From positions 1 to 64,000 of the forward strand of contig JAJIRX010000973.1 in assembly GCA_023853785.1 (NCBI GenBank): a stretch of 64,000 nt of DNA, in the 5' to 3' direction. The notes below the pieces were generated by a model. It was not told the origin of the DNA. It was given only the letters and a program-made list of their open reading frames with translations, and searched no databases. Every line of letters begins with the position of its first letter. Positions within the stretch are counted from its first letter, which is position 1. Both the position numbers and the translations under genes were made by a program. Origin of the DNA: Psilocybe azurescens. Taxonomy: Eukaryota; Basidiomycota; Agaricomycetes; Agaricales; Agrocybaceae. Positions 60,440-64,000 of this stretch are shown here, in pieces.

Positions 60440-62029
60440 CAGTGAGGGACAAAACTGTACCAATGTTTCAGGTATTTCTAATATATCATGAATAAAGTAT
60501 GAACTAAGAAGGCTAGAGTCTTGAAATTTTAAAGATAGGTAGCTTTGGATATTATCTATCTAACCATAAGACAAAAATTATGTAATAATTTTTTCTTCCC
60601 ACACTATAAATTGTTTAATAAAATAAGTACATTGGTACAGTTTTGTCCCTCTTGAAAATTATATACTATTTTACAATAATCAGTACTTGGTGTATCCTCC
60701 TTGGGCTTTTACAACAGCTGCTACCCTTCTAGGCATACTTTCCATCAAATTCTGACACACAGAAGCTGGAATTTCATTCCAAACCTTCTGAACCCTTTCC
60801 CAAAGTTCTGCTATACTAGATGGATGGTTTTCATAGTCTCCAAGCCTTGTTTGAGATGAACCCAAAGGTGTTCAATTGAATTAAGGTCTGCTGATTGTGG
60901 GGGCCATACCATAATCTCCATACCACTGTCTTCTAGCCACTTCATAGCCTTTTGCTCTTGTGCTTTGGGTCATTGTCTTGTTGAAAAATGATATCTTCAG
61001 GATTTTTATTGTAATATGCAAGGCTTTGTTGGAGTTCATCTTCCAGAATGGAGACATAAAGGTCAGCATCCATCCTCCCATCAATCTTTGCCCCATATCC
61101 AACTTCTTCTCAAAACATACAGCCCCAAAACATCAAAGATCCTCCTCCAAACTGGACTGTGCCTTCTACCAGCCTATCAGAAAGTGCTTCTCCTGGCATT
61201 TTCCACACCCACTTCCTCCCATCTGACCCCATATGATCAACTTTAGTCTCATCTGTAAAGCCAATCTTCTTCCAGTCATCAATGGTCCAGTGTAGGTGAG
61301 CCATTGCAAACTCCATATGTACCTCTTGTGGTGTTTAGAGAGTAGAGGTCATTTTTCTTGACTACAGTCTTTAGTCCAATGTTTCAAAGGGCCCAGTGAA
61401 CTGTTTTTGGTGTGAGGGACTGGTTGGTGACTTCTTTTAAGGTTTTGGTAACATCAACAGCATTTTCAGCCTTGCAAGAAGTGATAAGACAGAGTGCATA
61501 CTGCATATTGGAGGGTGAAAGTTTCCAAGAACGGCCACCAGTGGACTTGGCAAGATCAGGACAGTGTTTGTTGCAGATACAAGATATATAGGACATGGAA
61601 ACACCAGTAGTTGCTTCAATTTGATGAGCAGAATCTCTTTTATTAAGAAGAAAGATAATGTGAGTGTGTTGGGCAACAGTAAGTCAGTGCATGGTGAAAT
61701 GATAACTTGGGGGTGTTGTAATCAATGTACAAGAGTATATATACTCTTTGCACTTGAATCATGTGATTTTATTTATATATATCTGGTTATAATCAACAAA
61801 GTCAGGTGATTTGACTGAGAGGGACAAAACTGTACCAATGTACTTATTTTATTAAATAATTTATAGTGTGGGAAGAAAACATGATTACATAATTTTGTCT
61901 TATGGTTAGATAGATAATATCCAAGGCTACATATCTTTAAAATTTCAAGACTCTAGCTTTCTTAATTCCCAAGTTATTTATGATTTATTGGAAATACTTA
62001 AAACATTGGTACAGTTTTGTCCCTCACTG
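60440..62029. mobile_element. Tc1/mariner-type transposon T4, 1,590 bp
   Basis: The left end is CAGTGAGGGACAAAACTGTA, and the right end is its inverse ending TTTTGTCCCTCACTG. TA duplications lie at 60438-60439 and 62030-62031. Inner inverted copies of the terminus lie at about 60627-60652 and 61818-61845. Confidence 0.92.
60680..61691 (-). pseudogene. Broken Tc1/mariner transposase of T4
   Basis: VAQHTHIIFLLNKRDSAHQI, ATTGVSMSYI and STGGRSWKLSPSNMQYAL form the HTH part. The core has HWTIDDWKKIGFTDETKVDH (first Asp), FGGGSLMFWGCMF, GRMDADLYVSILEDEL-type sequence and QQDNDPKH. The C-terminus is PASVCQNLMESMPRRVAAVV, KAQGGYTKY. Frames change several times and stops interrupt, so it is inactive. 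It is nearest to T1 in terminal sequence. Confidence 0.85.
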
Positions 62030-62065
62030 TAAAGTACAAATTTTATTTATTTATATAGAAAGTTA

Positions 62066-62826
62066 CAGTCGACTTGCTCATAATGCATACAATCATACTG
62101 CATAAATCTAATATTGTATTGGATATGGGCAGGAACCACATTGGGGGCGCAGGGACTCCTGTATAATGTATAATGCATACCCATTTAGGCACTTATACAT
62201 TATCATGTACAGTGTTTTCATGCCAAAATTGTATATGATTGGATAGTTTTTTGTTCTAAAATGTTTTGTAGGGTATCTTGGAGATATAAATTCCCATCTG
62301 TAACCTTTCTACAATTTTTGTCACACTCCCACAGAATTGTCAACATGCCCCATGGACCGATATGCAAATCTCACAAAAACCTGCACCGTATAAACTACAT
62401 AAATGTCATGAGAAGCCAAAAAATGTCCCAAAGACATCTGCACGACCTGTCAAGAGGACTACACATGAAAACTTATCTTGCATGACTGGATGACTGTGTA
62501 TAAATATATCAATAAGCACCCAACCACGTCCCAGCAGGTTATTCAAAACAAGTCATGCAGCAATGCCAACAAATGGAAAGCCTCTGCATTAAGCATGGCT
62601 TGTTTGAAGGCTCTCTGGACCTTGCAAAGCATCTTCGATGTCACAAGATTCACCTTACAAGGGAGCAGTTGCAAAAGGCAAGACAAACAACATTGGATTC
62701 TTTCTTCTGTAATGCTTATCGGATGTCACATAGTCACACTAGTCACACAATATGATAATAAATAAATCTCATTATGCATTGAAAATTCCTGGCCCCAATG
62801 TTATGCATTATGAGAAGGTCGACTGT
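62066..62826. mobile_element. Pogo-like deletion derivative, 761 bp
   Basis: The left end is CAGTCGACTTGCTCATAATG, and the right end is the inverse of CAGTCGACCTTCTCATAATG. TA duplications lie at 62064-62065 and 62827-62828. Inside, the plus strand has HDWMTVYKYINKHPTTSQQV, resembling the N-terminal HTH of basidiomycete pogo transposases, and a short distance later a C-terminal-like REQLQKARQTTLDSFF. The DDE core between them is gone. Confidence 0.75.
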
Positions 62827-63639
62827 ATGTTTAAACAATTGAAACTATCTTCACTCTTCTTCATCCATATCAGCATATTCGTCTTCTGATGCTTTCTTTT
62901 GTGCTTTTGGTAGAACACATTTGGTATAGATAAATAACATAGTGTGGATAAACCAATTGAAGTTGCTTGGTGTCATATGTTTAAGAATTGAATCATATCT
63001 ACCAAGCCAAGAGTTGAGTTATTCACATGCCTTACAATCAAATTAGTATATTTATAATTCTGAATTAAAAGATTTACTTGGGTATTGAATACCTGCTTAA
63101 ATGGATCTAGTACTAAAATAATTGTACAGAGAATCAGTGAAGAATAAAGGAATTCTTAAGGAAAAGCTGGGGGAGTGATAAGTCCTCCTTTAAGCAGGCA
63201 TTCAATACCCAAGTAAATCTTTTAATTCAGAATTATAAATATACTAATTTGATTGTAAGGCATGTGAATAACTCAACTCTTGGCTTGGTAGATATGATTC
63301 AATTCTTAAACATATGACACCAAGCAACTTCAATTGGTTTATCCACACAATGTTATTTATCTATACCAAATGTGTTCTACCAAAAGCACAAAAGAAAGCA
63401 TCAGAAGACAAATATGCTGATGTGGATGAAGAAGAGTGAAGATAGTCTCAATTGTTTAGACATAACTTTCTATGTAAATAAATAAAATTTGTACTTTATA
63501 TGTCAAATGATAGTACTTTGCAAATTTATTAGATTCCTTGCAGATTCCTTCATTTTTAGCAGATTCCTTTTAATGTTCCTTGAGGATTCCATGGGTCTGA
63601 GGAATCCTCATGGAAAACAGGAGGAGTGATAAGTACAGG

Positions 63640-63820
63640 CTTAAAGGGGTCTAGTGCTAAAATAATTGTACAGGAAATCAGTGAGGATTCCAAAGATTCC
63701 TTGGGAAATGAGGGAGTCCTTAAGGAAAAGCTGGGGGAGTGATAAGTCATCACTAATTGCGGGAGTCAAAACCCAGGGTCTGCACAGCCATTCTAAACAC
63801 AAACCGCTACACCATGGATG
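63640..63820 (-). repeat. tRNA-Val-like SINE head with GGAATCC body
   Basis: On the minus strand: tggtgtagcggtttgtg (A-box-like) and ctgggttttgactcccgc (B-box-like, decayed) at about 63757-63813. The body gacttatcactcccccagc then repeats the outer end and the loop of the giant hairpin. The hairpin may therefore be built from two inverted copies of this SINE body. Confidence 0.55.
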
Positions 63821-64000
63821 TTTGTTATGCATATGCATCCCCGCATATACACAATACCTGATATTCAAGAAGGTCACATTATGTTCAGAGCGGCATCGGA
63901 GCGGGACCGGGTGGGCAAACTCAATCTCCATACCTACCACACCATTTGGTACAAATTCTGTCAATTTTTTTTGCTGCGCAGGAATTCCATTTTGACCAAA
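63821..64000. other. Window edge, nothing recognised
   Basis: No recognisable motif. CpG is higher than in the preceding repeats. Confidence 0.4.

Larger units (their letters stand above)
60261..63636. repeat. Giant hairpin (inverted repeat) with two nested transposons
   Basis: Left arm pieces 60261-60439, 62030-62065 and 62827-63096 are the inverse of the right arm 63194-63636, with a loop at 63097-63193. Removing T4 (60440-62029) and the pogo-like element (62066-62826), with one TA each, rejoins the left arm exactly (gacatataaagtac; aagttatgtttaaac). The arms are then about 440-490 bp. Confidence 0.88.

Overview
The window looks like nuclear DNA of a mushroom-forming basidiomycete (Agaricomycete). 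Genes are broken by short (about 45-70 bp) GT-AG introns. The families present are ones expanded in that group: DUF6533-type and related seven-helix membrane proteins, an SC15-like cell-wall/secreted protein, a membrane-anchored pepsin-type protease, a P-loop GTPase with a C-terminal membrane segment, and Tc1/mariner, pogo, hAT-like and LINE debris. I cannot name the species.

The window has two halves. Positions 1 to about 31,690 have ordinary base composition with normal CpG. They carry a seven-helix protein gene (1130-2460, -), a decayed aspartic protease (7965-9573, +), an SC15-like gene with one frameshift (10670-11410, +), a 2.1 kb AT-rich DNA transposon (12880-15008), a DUF6533 gene (15653-17132, +), a full-length but broken CCT3 (TCP-1 gamma) copy with a 1.5 kb polypyrimidine intron (17438-21110, -), a nonsense-broken second seven-helix gene (21393-22343, -), two further CCT3 fragments inside a 1.1 kb segmental duplication, and the end of an unnamed Agaricomycete gene (24007-24393, -). 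The stretch 25.8-31.2 kb has no gene I recognise.

From about 31,690 onward the DNA is AT-rich and strongly CpG-depleted. The switch falls inside the P-loop GTPase gene (31217-35050, +). The rest is a TE graveyard: four Tc1/mariner copies with broken transposases (35.8, 45.0, 53.7 and 60.4 kb), an hAT-like element with a perfect 8 bp target duplication, a PIF/Harbinger-like MITE, a pogo deletion derivative, a LINE endonuclease fragment, tRNA-headed SINE-like repeats with GGAATCC-type decamer tails, large direct and inverted duplications, and a nested giant hairpin at 60.3-63.6 kb.

The most unusual object is inside the GTPase gene. About 26 tandem units of roughly 70 bp (32776-34586) each read as a complete spliceosomal intron: GTAAGT donor, mostly CTRAY-like branch site, YAG acceptor. 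Consecutive units are separated by a variable 3-nt 'micro-exon'. All GT and AG dinucleotides are kept in every unit while the three bases between them vary freely. That is the pattern expected if the spliceosome, not just repeat homogenisation, is constraining the array. I know of no described counterpart.

Single-base indels occur in most conserved genes here. Real pseudogenes (CCT3 copies, protease, transposases) and possible sequence error (SC15-like gene, GTPase) need to be separated with read data.
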